DNA of 64,000 bases, from positions 868,001 to 932,000 of the forward strand of contig CM106585.1 in assembly GCA_048013815.1 (NCBI GenBank), read 5' to 3'. The DNA is from Setoptus koraiensis. Taxonomy: Eukaryota > Arthropoda. Positions 13,876-27,028 of the stretch are shown one piece after another (the stretch's first letter is position 1; every line of letters starts with the position of its first letter). A program made the translations under genes and the position numbers. The notes under the pieces were generated by a model that was not told the origin of the DNA, ran no database searches, and saw nothing but the letters and a program-made list of their open reading frames with translations.

Positions 13876-14490
13876 AAGGCCGTTAACGATGCTGGCTGGC
13901 GTGGGTATTCGGACGTTAGTTAGTTTTGTTGGTTGTAGCTAGAATCGGGCAGAAAAAGTGGGCGCCAGTGTTGACATGTGTGTAAAAACTAGGCCAGTGC
14001 AAAAAGTGTGGCCGATGTTCGAGGGGCCTGCTCGCCAGCAAGCCAGCGAAACAGCACCCACGGCGGGCTAGCATTGGGCTAGTGTTGGGCTAGTGATGGG
14101 GCGCCTGACGGTAGGGCGCGCATCTGATGACTGGCCGGTCAGCGAAAAGTGTAGCACTGCCACTCGATATAAACCATCAATATCGAGAGGCAGCAACATT
14201 AACATTAGCATGAGAGCGAAGGGAGATGATAAATGACAAATGATTCTTGGGGCCCGGCTTTGCGCCTCCGCCAGCGATGATCAAACAAGCCAACATTGCA
14301 ACAACAACATTTATGTTTGCGCTGATGCCAACGCACACTCAACGATGCAACATAGCGACATTTTGGATTCAAATAGAGCCGGCTCATGGCTCATGGGCCG
14401 CCTATTTGGTGTGGCCCACAATGGGCGCCATGCCAGCCCAAACTCAAACCGTCTATGCGCCAGTCAGCCAGCCCGACATAAGGGGCCTCG

Positions 14491-14547
14491 CTGGCTCGAA
14501 AACTGGCTACTGGCTCGAAAACTGGCTACTGGCTCGCAAACTGGCTT
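14491..14547. repeat. 19-bp minisatellite, three units
   Basis: Three units of CTGGCTCGAAAACTGGCTA; the first two are identical and the third has two changes. Confidence 0.9.
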
Positions 14548-17136
14548 CTGGCGTGCTCAAGCCGAGCCCGAGTTTATTTTTATTTTTATAGTGACTGGCT
14601 AACCCGTGCAACTTTATGCAGGCCGTGGCGCTGCTTGGGGCTCGCTCATTTCGAAGCGGCATCATTCCAAAGAGGGGGCCGCATTCCGAAGAGGGGGCTC
14701 ATTTCGAAGTTTGAGAGCGGTGCAAGTTGGAGAGGAGTTAGCGGCAGTTAGCAATCTCGGCGCCAGTGGCAAGTAGCGAGCAGCTAATGTCTCTAATGTG
14801 CCCGACATGGAAACATAGAAAAGCGAAAAGAAATAAATAGGGGCCACCAAGCAACATAATAATAATAATAATAATATTTTCCGTTGGCTCCAGTGCGTTG
14901 CACGGCCAATTCAACTTTGCAATCTCCTTGGGCCGGCCTCAAAACTGACAAGCAATCTTTGCGCAGTGTTGAGTGCGGTGCGGCCGAGCCAATCTAGTGC
15001 CAGTTGGACTGGCTCGTTTCGGACTTGTAAAATGTGACAATAGATTGAAATTAAGATTTATCATTTCTGCTGCGCCATCCACTCTATTACGCTAGTGCTC
15101 GCTTTGGTCGCTAGAGTCCGCTTGAGCAGATCGCCTTGGCTCGGTTGGTCGGTTGGCTCGGTTGGTTGGTTGATCCGGAGCGGATTCTGAGAATGTTTGG
15201 CCCGACATTGGCCAGCAAAATAAACAAGGGCTATGAGTAATAAATTTCGGCGACAGGAGCAGCAATCGCAATTGTCATCGGCCGGTCTTGATTACAATGT
15301 CTGGCCGTTGTTTGCGAGGTCACTCTAATAAACTTGTAACTCTCGCCCCAATGATGAGCATGTCACTTTTGGGGGCCCTCGCTTGTGGGCCTCGCTTGTG
15401 GGGCCTCGCTTGGTTTGGTTGGTTGGTTGGGGGCCTGGCTTGTGGGGTGTTGCAGCGGCAGCAGCAGCAGCAGCAGAAGAGAGCGAGTTTCTGTTTTTAT
15501 TTCTCTGCCACCTGTGCCCCAATGGCCATATGTTATTTGACTAAACTAAAGTTTTGTTTGTTTGTGCCTCAATTTACTTTCACTTTCAGTCTCGCTGTCG
15601 CTGTTGCTGGCCCATTTTTTCTCGGCGTGATATACTGTTCATAAGTTGTTATTTTATGTTGAGACAGTCTAATGACAGCGAAATGCGAGCGACGAAATGA
15701 CGCAATAACTAAAACGCTAAAACGTCGTTGGTCGTGTCGCCAAAACGTTACGACGATACGGTTCAGCGAGGACATATCGACTGATTATATCGACTGTATT
15801 ATATCCACTGTATCTAGTGTGCATAGTTATGGCACAACAACAGTAGTATGGTAGTTGTGTGCCGCTTCTGTGCGTGCCTATTGACGCAGATACAAATGCC
15901 AACCACCAGACCGTGTTTGGCCCAAGCAAGCAAGCAAGCAAACTCTAATGCGCCCCCACAAACTGACCATTACTATTGGGTCAGTCTTGCCCGGTTGGGG
16001 CGCTGTTTTGGCGGGTTGGGGCCCCCTAATGAAACAGCCGTTGCACACAATAGCGGCAGCAGCAGCACTGGCGTCCCATTTACATGTGTGATTGAATCGT
16101 TATTTGAGTTCAATTAGTCATCAACGTTGAAGTCATTCGACGTGTTTAATATGTTACTGTGTGCTTATCTATTTGTGTTTGTTTGTTTGCGGATATTTAA
16201 TTGGATTTCCGCCATACAATTTGTGCACTTGTGTGTGACTGAAACCATGAGTCTGTGCAAGCATTACTGTGCCCAATCTGCGCTGCACACTGCACAGATA
16301 ATATGTATAAATACTGTACTGATCGTGCAACGTGTTTGTCACTGGCCAAGGGTGTTGCTGTGCTAGCTTGTTGTGTCACAATATGATGATATATGCAAAC
16401 TATGAGAGTTACACAAATTAATAATTACGTCATCGCCAGTGCATTTATTGCATCACCAGCAACTAGCGACCAACAACCAGCGACCAACAACCAACAACCA
16501 ACAACCAGCGACCAACAACCAACAACCGGCACGACAGCACAACAGCAAACACACCAAGTGAGCAACACAGCAACTAAAATGCGCCTACATACACGGCCTG
16601 AATGAATAGCCTGTGCATTGAATGGGAGCCCCCAAGCAGCTTAATTGGTCAAGCAAGCCAATGAGTGTAAACTGAGCTGGCATGACTTAGTCAAGCTCAA
16701 TTGATTTTCGTGACGCGCTCGTTATGACGCAAATCAAGCAAACCCATAATGACGTAATGATGTAATTGCTATACCAATATCGCACATAGGCGTCGTGTTG
16801 AGCTGACTGTTGGCAATATTGGGCCAATTGGTGTTGTGCGTGCTATCGACAGATCTGATTCTTTGGGCTTCTTTCAGGCTCACAAGTTGGCTAGTGCAAC
16901 AATCGCAAACAAACCTTGGCAAACAAATCTATGCATGATCAATGTTCAATATGTAATGACACATAATCTGGTTAATTATTGTAAAGCTGTCGTTGGTCGT
17001 TAGGACATTTGCCCAATACAATGAGCAACGCTAATTGAGTGGCGCAACAATTCACTGCTACAACAAATGTATTTGTGAAACAACCGTTGAAATCGTTGAA
17101 ATGTTTGCGGCCGAACGGGGCCTCCTTTCCGATGGG

Positions 17137-17181
17137 CCTCACACATGCCTCATACATGCCTCATACATGCCTCATACATGC
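17137..17181. repeat. 11-bp minisatellite
   Basis: Four units of CTCATACATGC (the first with CAC for TAC). Confidence 0.9.
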
Positions 17182-17899
17182 CGCTGGTCACTGAGTAGCG
17201 TATATAGGCTAGACAGGGCACAAACACAAACACAAAGCAAACAAATGCATGTTGTAACGAGCCAAATATGTAATGTCAACTAATGAGTGTCAATTTAGTT
17301 AGTTAGTGTCAGCTCGGCGTTGTCGGACAACGGACACAAGTTACAGTGGCACGCATACAGTGACACGAGCACACAGTGATTTGTGTTGACCACTAATGGT
17401 AATGGCCACTGGCTAATCCACTTGACAAGTGTGCTGCATACACTGTGTGACACTACCTGTGTGAGATGACATTACCTGTGTACGCGCCTGTGTAATGTGC
17501 CTCTGTCTGTGATACTTAGCGGTAACACACACGCACCGGGCCAGCGTAACAACAGTAACAACAGCAACAACAACAGCATACAGCCAACAACGCATAGAGA
17601 TGACAACACAAAGATAGTGACCAATAACACGCCCAATGACATAACGCACACTTACACGTACCACACAGGTAACAGGTAGTAGTGGCCTGATGATATCAGC
17701 GCACACAATTTGCTGTTGTCACAAATTGTATTTGTTTGTGTGCTTTTTGTGTAATCAATGAGGCCTATTCATTATTCAACCAACTATTGAATAGTCGCCC
17801 ACAGACGCCCACAAAGAGGCGCTGTGAGCGTTGGTTTATCACGCAAGTGTCAACACACACACTGCTCACCTGGACACCTAGCGACACTGAACACTGTTG

Positions 17900-17924
17900 C
17901 AACACCAACACCAACACCAACACC

Positions 17925-17967
<43 letters not shown>
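17900..17967. repeat. CAACAC then CAA microsatellite
   Basis: Four CAACAC-type hexamers followed by a pure CAA run. Confidence 0.95.
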
Positions 17968-17977
17968 CAACACCAAC

Positions 17978-18027
17978 GCAACGTGCGTGCGTGCTATATT
18001 GTGACTTAAATCACGCACGCACGTTGC
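17978..18027. repeat. Perfect 16-bp hairpin
   Basis: GCAACGTGCGTGCGTG at 17978-17993 pairs exactly with 18012-18027, leaving an 18-nt AT-rich loop. It sits just after a CAA microsatellite. Confidence 0.87.
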
Positions 18028-18329
18028 CTTGCTGTTGCTGTTCATTGGCTGCGCGTAACGCGTGTTGTATTACATCACACACGCACACACTCGCAAGCAG
18101 TCACGTAATGATTAACGTGCATGCAAGTGTGCAAGTAACGCGGACTGTGCCGATTATAACGATGATTAGCGTGATTATCGCAAGTGCTCAGTGGGCACAA
18201 CGCCGACCAATGACGACTTAAGTGCGCTGGCACGCGCTTATCATGATTAACATGATGATCGGCTCAGTGTTTGTTGAAAAGTGGTCGCCATTGGAGCGAG
18301 TGCACCCATCAATTCAATTGCACTTGCCA

Positions 18330-18422
18330 ACAACAGCAACAACAACAACAGCAACAACAACAACAACAACAACAACGAACAGGCCAACACTGACACTAAC
18401 CACAACAACAACAACAACAACG
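18330..18422. repeat. CAA/CAG microsatellites
   Basis: Two CAA-rich runs (about 18330-18375 and 18402-18422) split by a short unique piece. Confidence 0.9.
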
Positions 18423-18901
18423 CCAAACAATGGCCCTGACTAGAGCGAACTGGCGAGCCGGCCAACAGCAGCATCGCTCACAAACTCACATTGCTTTACA
18501 TTGGTCATTATGTGCGATGCAACGACTGGTGCAAAACTGCAACTATATCGGGCATCGTTTCGCTCGACAACATCACCACTGCGCTCTAAATTATCTCTTT
18601 CCACGCACTGTCACATACATCATCTACTACTATCTGTATGTGGTGACCAATTAATCGCATTGCATAGTGCTCCTCTGTTTGTCAGTTGCGCAATGGCAGC
18701 CACGTCGGCGAGCACGTCAACCAATTATAGTGAGTTATATATGTTTCAGTGTTTTCATGGATGAATCAATTAGCTCGCCAGCTAGAAATTTTCATCTGTA
18801 TTATCGATTTCGTGCAGCTATTTTGGCAAGTCTAACTTTTGGCAAGAACTTGAACAGACGATTTTTCGGCCCAGCGAAGCCACGCACGAGTTGCCGGCCA
18901 G

Positions 18902-19119
18902 TTCCGAAAAAGTTTCCGAAATTTTCAAAGGAAAAAAAAAAGAGAATAAAAGGCCTTGAAAACATTTCGGACATAAGAAAAATAGTTCCGAATTGATTCG
19001 AAAGAATTCCGAACTCTGCAAAGAATTTTCTAACACTGCTCAAGAATTGCGGACACTCTGTCGCGAGTTGAAGGGAATTTCGGAAAAAAATTTCGACAAG
19101 CGAAGAGATTTCGGACATC
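18902..19119. repeat. Cluster of TTCCGAA / TTTCGGA words
   Basis: Within about 220 bp the word TTCCGAA or its complement occurs about seven times (near 18902, 18914, 18965, 18986, 19007, 19080 and 19109), and TTTCGGACAT occurs twice. Spacing is irregular, so this is not a simple tandem array. It overlaps a 182-codon minus-strand frame with no recognised domain. Confidence 0.5.
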
Positions 19120-20103
19120 GCGCAAACTTTTTCTCTCATGTTCGAATCAATTTTTGTCCGCTGATTCTCTAACGCATGCATGATCATTTCAAACTGTAGA
19201 ATTGGAAATTCTGCAGTGAAATTGCACGAAATTCTAGGAAGCTTGATTGAATAAATGTAGACACAAGCGCACAAGTTATGAGCGTTAGCAATGCGTAACT
19301 CTTGTTTAAGCGACTTGAAGCGGCTCGACACTGACAAGTGAGAGACCATGCGACAGTTTTAATCGATCGCTGAGTAGCATGCCGATGCCTCTACGATACG
19401 ATGAAATGATGAAAATCAATCCCCACTGAGCGGGCCCCGTTGAAACGCATGGCGACTTGCGCTGATCCGAACTCAAGTGTCTCGCTTGCTATTGCTTTTG
19501 CGGCTCGGTGATTGGCGCTAGGCGCCAGAAGGGACTCCAGCGAAACGAAAAAACAATTTCTAAATGCAAATGTTCACTAACCCCCCTGCGACCTCAACCA
19601 TTTTGCCGGCTCGCTTGGCACTTCCGTTATTGGCGGTACAGTTGGGCATGGGCACAAACTATGGGATAAACAATTGCGCGCTCATTCCAAGATATTATTG
19701 GCTATCATATTCTTCGTATTCAAATTTATTCAAATTATTCCAGCAACACATAATATGCGCATTATAATACGTTACTGTTTATATTTGAGCCCTGCCCTCG
19801 CAGATATTATATCTGTATATATCCGCTGCCGCAACAACTGGCTGCCATATTGGCCAGCCCATATTGGCATATTCGCTGGTTGTGTTGTTTTACTGATTAC
19901 GGCTCCCAAGCCAGTGACAAATGTCAGCCTGCTCACAGACACATCGTCTCCTGTCGGGCTCCCCTCAAACAGTAGACTCTACTAGTACAAGTGGACCTAC
20001 AATGAGGGAGGCGCATTATGGGAGGGTGTGTCGGTGCGTCCATTGGACAGAGGCCAACAAGTCTCATTATGGGTGCCTCTTACGGTCTTATGCGCGTTGT
20101 TAT

Positions 20104-20132
20104 CGAGTCATTGTTGTTGTTGTTGCTGTTGT

Positions 20133-20164
<32 letters not shown>

Positions 20165-20184
20165 CCGCTGTTGTTGCTGTTGGG
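20104..20184. repeat. TTG/CTG trinucleotide tract
   Basis: Imperfect TTG/CTG units; complement is a poly-Gln or poly-Asn type frame. Confidence 0.92.
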
Positions 20185-22384
20185 CCATCGCGTAGTGTAA
20201 TTGATATTGTCGTGCATATATTCTGGCTCGGCTGCCGTTTGAAACGCCAGATGGGGGGGGGGACCCTGGCGCAAGCTTATAGAGCGCGCAGGCTCGTGCT
20301 GGCAACAACAACTCGATTGTGCGAAAAAAGCAACAGTGGCACAACAATCACACATCTAAATCCTCGGAATTAATCCCTTCTTTTTCGATCACTTGCACAC
20401 ACACACACACACGCACGCACATACATACAGAGTGAAGCACATTAATATGGGTCAACGAATTGATTTGGTGCCCATATTCGTGGCTTTGCCGGCAAGTAAC
20501 TGGCAGCTGTGGGCTCGCAAATGCCAGCCAAATGCGAGTATCGGCGCTCGCAAATAGATTTCGTTTGGCACGAGCAGCGGCGCATCGTCTGGCGAGCTAG
20601 CTTAGATGATGCTGGCATGGACACACAGAGCGCGCACAGAGCGAAATGGAAGCGAAGAAAATTCAAATTATATGATCGCATAGATTGCGCATGGTGGCGC
20701 ACATCGAAAGTAATGCGACTTGTCGTCGTCGTCGTGGTGGTCGTTGGGCCTCACACACTGGCCAACACAGACACAGATACAGATATATAAATAAATCTAT
20801 GAGTTTGTGTGCATGCAAGCCGGCCGATAGCAAAAAGAATGGCTTGTCTAATGTCTCGGCAATGGGTCTTAAAATGGCGAACTGCGAATAACGGCGAATA
20901 AATGCGAATAAGCGACCCACGGAAACGATGGGGCGCGGGCAAGGCTGGCAAGGCGCAAGTGACAAGGGCCCGCCAACCACAACAACAGCGGCCGAGGCCG
21001 AGAACGAGGCAGCGCCATCGGCAGACATGCAGCCAGCGACTCGCTCATTCGGGTCACGTTCATTCAGCCTTTCAGCTATTTCTCTTGGCTTTTTCTGACA
21101 AACAAACGCATTATTGGCAACGGCGGCCATAAGCAGCCCCATGAACGGATAAGTAGAGTGGCCCCATGAAAGTATCATCGTGCCCATCGCATACAAGTGG
21201 TTTGGTGGCGCCGCTTCAGTTGCAGCCCGTCTAAGCCCCCTCGGCAGCCAGCCACGAGCACCGGCATGCAAGCTAACGCCCAAACGAAGCCCCGTCGCTA
21301 TTGCTGAATCACTGAATAACATGATGAATGATTGAAGGCGAAATTATTGAATGTGTGTTTGCTTTTGCCAGTTTCGCCGCATTATATAATTTCGGTTGCT
21401 ATTGCGTAAGAGCAACAGCAACAGCAACAGCGAGACCGTCTTGTGTCTTTTGCCACTGGCAGCCTGTCTAGCCGGCCAGCTAGCGAAATTGGCAAATTGG
21501 CAAATTGGCAAATCAGGCCAGCCCACACAGTGATTGCGATAAAAGATAAATGCTAAGATCGATGCCCATGATGCCAATGATTGCCGTTGATGGCGCCGTT
21601 GATGGTGCCGTTGATGGTGCTGGTGTCTAGTGGCGAGCGAGCAAGTTGGCAAACGCACTAAATATTGCAGTGTCTGTGATTTGCGCTCCCTCTCTGATCC
21701 AAATAAATCCAAATCTATTACTTAGTTGGCCCCCACTGTGCCCTGGTAATCATGGCCGACCAGTTGGGTGTGGCTAACCGGGCAACTCTTTTATCACCAG
21801 CGCATCATACATGCAACACCGGAACAGCCGGCCTCGGGTTACCCGAGTCGGCGGGTAGCCTCGAGGCGCGCACCCTGCCAGACCAGACAGCTGCGCATTG
21901 CGCTGCGGGCTGCGGGCTCTCTCATAGCCCGTGACTCACAGCCTGTGAGTCATCGGTGTATGAGGTCTGATCCACGGCGCGGCCCCAACAAGCAGGTGTC
22001 CCTGAAAGTAAGTGATTACTGGCCTAATGCGTCGCCTACCTGGGGCCGCGCGCGGTGCCGTGCGGAGACGCTGGTCAAATTGCAGTTTGGGTGTTTAATG
22101 GTGGCGCCAAAGCAAAGCTGCCCTAAAGAGCTGACTAATCCGCAACAAAAATATGAGATATGACTGCTGCTGCTGCTGCTGATGCTGTGCAGCACCATCT
22201 ATTTGTGCGCACTGCACCCAAAGTCAGTTTGCCATCGCACCCACACGAGCCCGCCAGACTTTGTCGGGGCCCCTGAGCCCCGAAATGCCTCGGGCTGGCT
22301 GGCGAGCTGTTTATAGATGTTTATATCTGTTAATATATCTGTGTATGAAGCGTATACAGCGAGCGGCTTCAATGTCATTGAAGC

Positions 22385-22445
22385 AGCTTGCCAGTGAGCC
22401 AGTGAGCCAGCGAGCCAGTGAGCCAGCGAGCCAGCGAGCCGGCCA
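22385..22445. repeat. GCCAGTGA / GCCAGCGA 8-bp repeat
   Basis: Seven or so octamer units GCCAGTGA or GCCAGCGA. Confidence 0.85.
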
Positions 22446-23339
22446 GCTAGTTAGCCGCTGGCCGAGCGGCCTCATACGCACCAGGCTCCGCATGTCAAAA
22501 GATGCCAGTGGGGCCCGTGAGCGGAGGGCCAGGGCGCGGGGGGCAGGCAAACGGCAAATTGCACCAACAGTTTATTCAAACAACATTAACAGCATCAGCG
22601 GCACAACAACAGTTTGTTTGCATTAGTTGCATGAGCTGCCACCGGGGCTGTTGGCGTTTGTGTTTGTGACAAGTGACAAGTGCCATTGTCATGGTTGGCT
22701 AGCATCGAGTATGTGACGAGTTTCGACACTTTTGTGTGACATAACAGTGACAGATGGTAGCCAGCCAGCCAGCCAATCTCTGGCTCTAACCAATGCTAGG
22801 CTCCCCAACAAAAGCGACATTTGGCCGCTGGTGCCGAAAGGTGCACCAATGTCGCAATGTTAGAGATGACACTCTCATAAAGTTGTCTCACGCGCTGTCT
22901 AATCGGTCTGGTGCTCGCTGTTTGCGCTTGAGCGCCGAGCCCAAATTGGGGCCGCTCAGTAAGCCGCGTTTGGGCGACGTTTCGCCAACTTGGCCTAGTG
23001 AGCAAGCGAGCAAGCGACAGAGACAATAGACAACGAATTAAATCAAAATCGTCACAATGAGCAACGAGATGACGCCCAAAAAATATACAAATTTTCTATG
23101 CAAGATTGGGCGCGCAGAGTGGCGGAAATCCGCTCAGCTGTAGTGGCGTCGTTGGCGTTGTTGTCGCTGTCGTTGTTGTTGCAATAGTTTTTTGGGGCTC
23201 AATAAGTGGCGGGCCAGACAATGAGCTGGCTGCTGTTTGCTAGTCACGATCATATTAAATAAATAACGCACAATGACATACGTTGTTTGTGTGACGCGCG
23301 CGTGATTACGGGCCGCGACAAGCCCGCCCGCCCGCCCGG

Positions 23340-23395
23340 CCGGCCGCCAGCCAGCCAGCCAGCCAGCCAACCAACCAGCCAACCAGCCAGCGGTG
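23340..23395. repeat. CAGC / CAAC tetranucleotide tract
   Basis: Degenerate CAGC/CAAC units after a CCCG-rich run. Confidence 0.88.
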
Positions 23396-23614
23396 TATCG
23401 GTGGTTGTGCGACGGCTCGCCAGCGAGAGAAGCTCATAAGCGGACCTCTTTATTATACACTATGTATATTATATAATAGGGCGTATATACGCGCACTAAT
23501 ATATGATAGTTGTGGTGGATTTATAGCGACACGAGGCGCACGCAAATAGCGACCACTTTGTCATTAAGTTGATGCCATGCATGATTACAGCGACTTAATC
23601 GACAAATTGAAGCC

Positions 23615-23790
23615 ACAAAGACAACAACAGCAACAACAACAACCAGTCTCTGGCCAACCCAATCTGGCCAGCGCTGCCTACCTGCGCGCCCGACAAGCAC
23701 GCCAGCACCGGCAACCACAGCGGCAACACCAACCACAGCAGCAACAACAGCAACCACAGCAGCAACAGCAACAACCACAACAAGGGCAAC
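23615..23790. repeat. CAA/CAG/CCA tract (poly-Gln-like)
   Basis: A long interrupted CAA/CAG/CCA stretch. It gives a Gln-rich plus-strand frame (23577-23981) without any flanking domain, so I call a repeat rather than a gene. Confidence 0.75.
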
Positions 23791-24554
23791 GACAAACTGA
23801 CATGACGAGACGGAACGAGACGGAACGAGACGAGACGAAACGAGACGAGACATTAGTTTTAGCTTGCGCAACGGGTGAGCCCACGCACAATGGCCGCCAA
23901 CAACAAATGGCAATTGTATTGAGTATTATTTATCCAACGCAAACAACATCTATCTCGAATTGCTTTTATCTCTCATGTTAATGTGAGTGGCCACAGTGTA
24001 TATACCGATGATATCGAATTGTTCAATCGGGGCCCTGACTGGTTGTTTCCTATCACTGTGGGCCCACAGTAGTCGGCGAACAGTGTGCTCCGGCTCGCTC
24101 TATCTGTTGGCCGGCTATCAGTTGGCTGGCTGTTCAGTGGTGTTGTGCTGCAAATTGTATGCCAAAGTGTACGCCAAAAAGGGCCCCACACTGATATCAA
24201 TGCTCAATGGTAGCCTACTTCTCATTATAGCTATTTACTAATGCGCGCGCCCATCATGCCCTCGCTGGCGATTTTGGCGATACAGCGACTCTGACGATAT
24301 AGCGACAAGGGCGATAGTCGCCACTCTGGCCTCTTGCATATTACATATAAATATAAATAGCGCCTCTCTGTTTGTATCTCATATAGTTTGTATCTCATAT
24401 AAATAGTGTCGTCGAGGCCAATTGTGTCTCGCTGAATGAGTCGCTTGTTCTAGGCACCACAGCCGGGATTAATTCAATATCAGCAACACCAACTGTGGCC
24501 AGCAACGAGTTGCTGCAAACAGATTAAATAGTCCCCTTGCTCATTGTGTATATA

Positions 24555-24592
24555 GCTGGTATATACAAAATATATATTGTGTATATACCAGC
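24555..24592. repeat. Perfect 13-bp AT-rich hairpin
   Basis: GCTGGTATATACA at 24555-24567 pairs exactly with 24580-24592 around a 12-nt loop. Confidence 0.8.
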
Positions 24593-24701
24593 CAGCCAAC
24601 AGTGTGATCAACTCACAAATATTCTTACATTTTTGCACCTTGCACCACACGACCATGTTTGCCGATTTGCCGCTCTCCGTTTGTTTCAATTTGTTTCAAT
24701 T

Positions 24702-24784
24702 TGTTTCGTTTCGTCTCGTCTCGTTTCGTTTCGTTTCGTTTCGTTTCGTTTCGTTTCGTTTCGTTTCGTTTCTTTTCGTTTCGA
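24702..24784. repeat. TTTCG pentanucleotide repeat
   Basis: About 15 TTTCG units with two variants (TCTCG, TTTCTTTTCG). It gives an FRFVSF-type artefact frame. Confidence 0.95.
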
Positions 24785-25171
24785 CTCGATTGATATCCTT
24801 TCGTGTCGCTGGTGTGCAAGTTGTCACACAAACAACAAAACAGACGACAACTCAGTTCTTTGCACAGTCGGCCCACAAATCGCTGCCCGCTGGCCAAACC
24901 TTTCGAGCCTTTCAAGCCTCTCGAGCCTTTCGAAACCAGTTTCATTAATGCGCAACACACAGCGAACAAGCCAACAAAATGTCACTAGGTGGCCAGTTAT
25001 AAACGACATGACTTGTCTCAAGCAAGTCGCTCGCTTTAAACTGTCAGTCTGCAGATTTGCCTCAATGTCGCAATCGGTGTGATGGCAATCGGACCCGCAC
25101 TACGCACACACACACCCCGTTATTATGTTACATTTTCTTGGGCATGCAAGACATGGGGCATGGTGATTTCT

Positions 25172-25257
25172 TTTGTTGTCGCTATCGTCGTTGTCGCTGT
25201 CGTTGTTGTAGTTGCTGTTATAGCTGTTGCTGTTGTTGCTGTTGTTGTTGTTGCTGT

Positions 25258-25289
<32 letters not shown>

Positions 25290-25317
25290 CTGCTGCTGCT
25301 GTTGTCGTTGCTGTTGC
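25172..25317. repeat. TTG/CTG/TCG trinucleotide tract
   Basis: Interrupted trinucleotide tract of about 145 bp; poly-Leu, poly-Val and poly-Cys frames on it are artefacts. Confidence 0.93.
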
Positions 25318-26890
25318 GCACAAAGCGAGCAGCAACTATGCAAATAACGACACACTGCGTATTTGAAATATCCTCGGCCTCGGCCTCGCCAGGCCAGTCT
25401 GCAGCTGAGGCCCTTCTGGCCTCTCTGGTCGCTACTGCCGGCAAAACATTTAGCCGGTTGCGTGCTGCAAAGCCGAGATTGTTTTACGCAACAACTCGTC
25501 TAACAATAGCCAATAGCCGATAGCCAAGTGAGAAAGCACCAGCATGAATGGAGTTGCGTTGCGGCTCGCAATTGACTAACACTGGCCTCTCTGGTCAGTC
25601 TGGCCGCCCTGGTGGCGCAAGCTGGCATCCAACTGACCATTGTATCTGATTTTGGGCTTCTATACTGTACACTGTAAATGTATGCTGCGATATACTGTAT
25701 ATGCACCCGCTTATACGCTCTATATGTGCGCTGGCCAGCGCAACGTGACGTAACATGCAACACGCACAACGCGTGGCCGCTGTATCAAGCCGCGGTCACG
25801 AGCAGCGGCCATTTTTTATGGGCCACAAACGGGCCCCACGAACAAACAAACAAACAAATAGACAAGTGCTGACATGAGAGCTGAACAGCGCCAAAAGCGA
25901 CACAAGCACCGCGGCAATAAAACAACTCACACACAAACGAAAAGAATATAAAAGATACACTGATGTTGTCGTTGTTGTTGGCTGGTTGTTGTTGGCTGAG
26001 AACCAGCAACCGCCTGCCAAGCTACAGATAAGATACTAACGATGATTGCGACATGCAGCCACAAACACATTTGTCCTTGTTGTCGCCCGTGTCACCGCCC
26101 ACCGGCCCGTTGCTGCCCCGCTGCCCGTCTCTATGATTGACCGGCCGGGTATTGCATTGGCCAGCTGAACGTAGGCCGAGCACCCAGCCGGTGACTGCAA
26201 CCAGATGGGTGTGTCAGTGCAACACCTAATGACGCCAACATGATTTATACTGTGCTAACTCAATTCAACTAGTTCAATCCGTTGCTGGCGCCGAGATTCG
26301 GCCACTGGGTCGCCACCAGCGAGTCAGTTGTCGAGCGAGCCAACGGTAGCTTGTCCGGCCCGCTAGCGAGTTGGCAAGTTAGTGCGGCGGCCCGGATCGG
26401 CATCATGATGAGGGCATTAAAATTAAATCGGGGGAGTGGCCATTAATTAGGGCATGGCTGGCTCGGGCCGGGCCGGGCGGATGAAAGTGAAACGAGCGTT
26501 GCATGGCAAGAGGTGAGATGTAAATCGATGTCAATGCGACCAGTGGCTGATTGGCCAAACGTGGCGACATAACGGCCTTTGAATGGGCTGCTGATGGGGC
26601 CTGTTGGGGCCCGTTCGAGCTGATGGGCGCAAGTGGCAAACGAGCGAGAGGAGATTGTAATCATTGTTTGTGTTGGCATCATCCAGCATTTTATTAACAT
26701 GGCCGGCAGCAGCACACTTGAGATTAGAGCCTAGTGAGCCTAGCGAGGGGGATATTGTTGTGCGAGCTTGTTGTTGTGAAATTGTCGTCAGATTGTTGTT
26801 TGTGCGATGACAAGAGAGAGAAAGAGAGCGAGGGCAATTTAGAGAGATGGCATCGTCAAGATTACTGGCCAAGTTCACTTGTGCGAACGT

Positions 26891-27028
26891 TGTTCTGTTC
26901 TGTTCTGTTCTGTTCTGTTCTGTTCTGTTCTGTTCGGTTGTGTCCAGTTTTGTGTCCAGTTTTGTGTTCAGTTTTGTTCAGTTTTGTTCAGTTTTGTTCA
27001 GTTTTGTGTTCAGTTTTGTTCAGTTCAG
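26891..27028. repeat. TTCTG array passing into a TTCAGTTTTG array
   Basis: About nine TTCTG units are followed by ten-base TTCAGTTTTG units with TGTCC variants; two related arrays abut directly. Confidence 0.92.

Larger units (their letters stand above)
9201..17300. other. Microsatellite-rich non-coding DNA, block 2
   Basis: No recognisable coding sequence. Around 12,740-13,540 the DNA is more AT-rich and nearly free of simple repeats, so it could be a regulatory element or unique filler, but I see no motif that decides it. Confidence 0.5.
17301..25500. other. Microsatellite-rich non-coding DNA, block 3
   Basis: No recognisable coding sequence. The longest open frame (219 codons, minus, 20663-21322) has no domain I know and lies in GC-rich low-complexity DNA. 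Many CAA/TTG/CAG tracts and two hairpins are listed separately. Confidence 0.55.

Noticed and set aside
18801-19349. 182-codon minus-strand frame
   Set aside because: No domain or signal recognised; it lies on the TTCCGAA word cluster and is Phe/Arg-rich from that repetition.
20663-21322. 219-codon minus-strand frame, the longest in the first 41 kb
   Set aside because: No recognisable domain, mixed low-complexity content, and GC-rich DNA makes long chance frames likely.
23577-23981. Gln-rich frame as a transcription-factor exon
   Set aside because: No DNA-binding or other domain adjoins it; it follows from CAA/CAG/CCA repeats.
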